Shown: positions 62,101 to 64,000 of the stretch, piece by piece
How the letters are laid out: every line of letters starts with the position of its first letter
Numbering within the stretch: position 1 is the stretch's first letter
Position numbers and translations under genes: made by a program
Source of the DNA: Rhabditophanes sp. KR3021
Taxonomy: Eukaryota > Nematoda > Chromadorea > Rhabditida > Alloionematidae
Direction: 5' to 3'
Assembly (NCBI GenBank): GCA_963281155.1
Contig: CAUJLY010000006.1
Span: 6,262,001-6,326,000 of the forward strand
DNA: 64,000 bases
The notes under the pieces: generated by a model
Databases searched by the model: none
The model's input: only the letters and a program-made list of their open reading frames with translations
What the model was told of the DNA's origin: nothing

Positions 62101-64000
62101 TAATGCAATTCTCATACTTTAACATTTTATTATGTGAATATGTATAAGAAGTACAACGTCGTTTTATAAAACCCAAGTCAGATCACAAAACTTGTTTTTG
62201 TGCCGTCATGAATATAAAAATACTTCACAAATTTCATTCATCATATTTTGCCCATCATAGAACAAGTCTATTATTATACTTGCTTTAAAAATATTCAAAC
62301 TGACTACCAATTTCTTATTTTTTGCAAACTTTTGTGGATCATCTAAATTTGCTTATACATATTTTAACATGCATCTTATAATAAATTTTTATCATTATTA
62401 TTCTTCCTTTCTAGGATGGACTACTATTTATATTTAATTTAATAATTTTTAAAGTAAAAGTGTCCTCTTATGCATATTTTGCAGAAAAGAAGAGAGTACA
62501 TCAATTAATTTAAAGTTACCCTTCTAACGCCCCAAATTTAACGTTTATAGAAAAAATATTTAAAATGGTTGTAATGTTATTTTGTAATTTTATCACTCTC
62601 TCCCTTTGCTATTACAAATTGTTGTCGGTTAATCCTTATTATTATACTGATAACACAAAAAGGTTACGTGTGTTTCGTGGCAAACCCCAAAATCTTTTGC
62701 TTTGTTATCGTTGTTGGAGTCTACATATACAAGCAAAATGTATTTATGACGTTAAAAATAAATTAGCCTTTTTTGTGTTGCAGTTAATTTAGTAATAGAG
62801 AATCTATTAAAGATATTTTGGTTTTTACACAGCTCCTCCATTTTCAACTATTTTTACAAAAAATGTAATTATCTCGTAAAATACACCCACAATTTGTGTG
62901 TTTTAAAATGAAAAAAAAATTATACTGGAAGGGTACATTTTCAGTGAACGCACAAATATACTAGGTTCGTGCCAGATTATCATTCTCTATGTCCTTCAAA
63001 TTATGAGGTTTAATTTATTTAATAATAAGTTTTTGAAGTAAAAATGGTTAATTAAGAATTTATGAAATTATTGTTTTGAAGCTGTGGTCAACACATCCTC
63101 GGATTTTACAAACAGTCATTTTGATCATTAGGATCATTAATATTGTTTTATTAGATACTTATTTTACATTTTCTTGTCCTGATGATCACTATTTTTTAAA
63201 TAGTTTTACAAGGCTTTAATCTTTCATTTTGACACTCATTATAATGATGTTCAATTTTTGAAACATTCTTTAGAAAACTATTAGAGAGTACCTTTACATT
63301 TGATGGAAACAAAAAAATGAAAGTTGAGATGAAGCAGTAGTTATATGTAAGATGATTATGCTTGCAGATTTTCATTTAATGAAAAGTATATTGTTTATTA
63401 TGATCATAAGACAATAAAAATGAGTTCTTAGAAAATATTATATATTTGATTGTTGATCGAGATATAGGTTCATATGAAATGAAGACTCATCCTAAATTTA
63501 TAATTGTTTGCAAAAATGGTTTACTTTTCACTTAGGAAAAGTAATATTAAAAAGTTTATGCGTGATTAAAGCAATTGGTTTAAAAGCATTTTTGTTAATA
63601 TACCGTTCGAGACTATAATATTACATTTTAACTAGCAAAAAGGATTCTTCTTATCTTTAATTTTATCCTTTCCCATAACTATGACTAAAATACTACTACG
63701 CTTAAATCTTTCTAATCCTAATATGCATTATATATATGAGAAAGATACTTTTGTGTCATATAACATTTACTTAAGTGCCCTGTAATTTATTTTCTTTTTT
63801 GACAAAAATAGATTATAATATCAAATAGCATACAAGCAATCAAATTGTTTTATTAATAAAGAAGAAAGGTGCATTTTTTGCCAAATATATTTGTGCCAGT
63901 ATTAAATAATGTATGTATTGCAGACTCAAAATTCCTAATAGTACTTAATTAGATTTTCATAATCTCCGGATTTGTCCTTAAATTTGCCTTTTGAAATCTT
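59123..64000. other. 4.9 kb without a recognised gene
   Basis: AT-rich to the end of the window. The three longest frames (60826-61041 -, 61262-61477 +, 62565-62792 +) have compositions driven by base content and no family signal. No tRNA, snRNA, tandem repeat or transposon end was seen. Confidence 0.55.

Noticed and set aside
62565..62792. 75-codon plus-strand frame near the window end
   Set aside because: No family signal, and surrounding sequence has no gene structure.

Overview
This window is AT-rich eukaryotic nuclear DNA, and the evidence points to a nematode. All genes use the standard code. Most introns are very short (38-60 nt), with GT...(T)nAG borders. The gene set matches nematode families: a PDZ-RGS-C1-DH-PH RhoGEF (RHGF-1 type), a CtBP fused to an N-terminal THAP domain (a nematode arrangement), a body-wall-type troponin C (PAT-10), a cathepsin Z (CPZ-1) and a CRAL-TRIO/GOLD protein. 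The U2 snRNA has a nematode-like 5' domain. The species cannot be named from sequence alone. Most coding exons below were joined by hand at splice sites. Junctions were accepted only where phase and protein family, or phase alone for orphan genes, agreed.

Layout. 0.3-5.4 kb (-): RhoGEF, with the first exon not found. 8.0-9.2 kb (-): CRAL-TRIO/GOLD lipid-transfer protein. 9.75-13.5 kb (-): P5B-type transport ATPase, carrying one base that breaks the frame. 13.5-18 kb: no recognised gene, but one copy of a dispersed repeat. 18.1-18.4 kb (+): a tiny single-pass membrane protein. 18.6-25.1 kb (-): THAP-CtBP corepressor with a 3 kb intron and one frame break. 27.1-28.0 kb (-): a possible decayed receptor-like gene. 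29.8-34.0 kb (-): phospholipase C gamma. 38.8-39.7 kb (+): orphan secreted protein. 42.3-43.3 kb (+): orphan acidic protein. 44.3-45.4 kb (+): cathepsin Z. 45.5-45.9 kb (-): small secreted protein. 46.5-47.5 kb (+): Cys-rich secreted protein with a frame break. 47.85-48.03 kb (+): U2 snRNA, followed by the second repeat copy. 48.8-49.95 kb (-): delta-9 (stearoyl-CoA) desaturase. 51.1-54.7 kb (-): large coiled-coil protein. 55.8-56.2 kb (+): small secreted Cys protein. 56.4-57.0 kb (-): troponin C. 58.4-59.1 kb (+): orphan with a frame break. 59.1-64 kb: nothing recognised.

The genes do not form one pathway. RhoGEF and PLC gamma are both signalling proteins that act at the plasma membrane. The P5B ATPase and the CRAL-TRIO/GOLD gene lie head-to-tail, 560 bp apart. 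The most notable points are a CtBP that has lost two of its three dehydrogenase catalytic residues, a PLC gamma with a degenerate SH3 domain, several orphan secreted genes between 38 and 56 kb, and four otherwise intact genes that each have a one-base frame error in a homopolymer. The last pattern looks more like assembly error than biology. No CRISPR array, tRNA, rRNA or clear autonomous transposon was seen.
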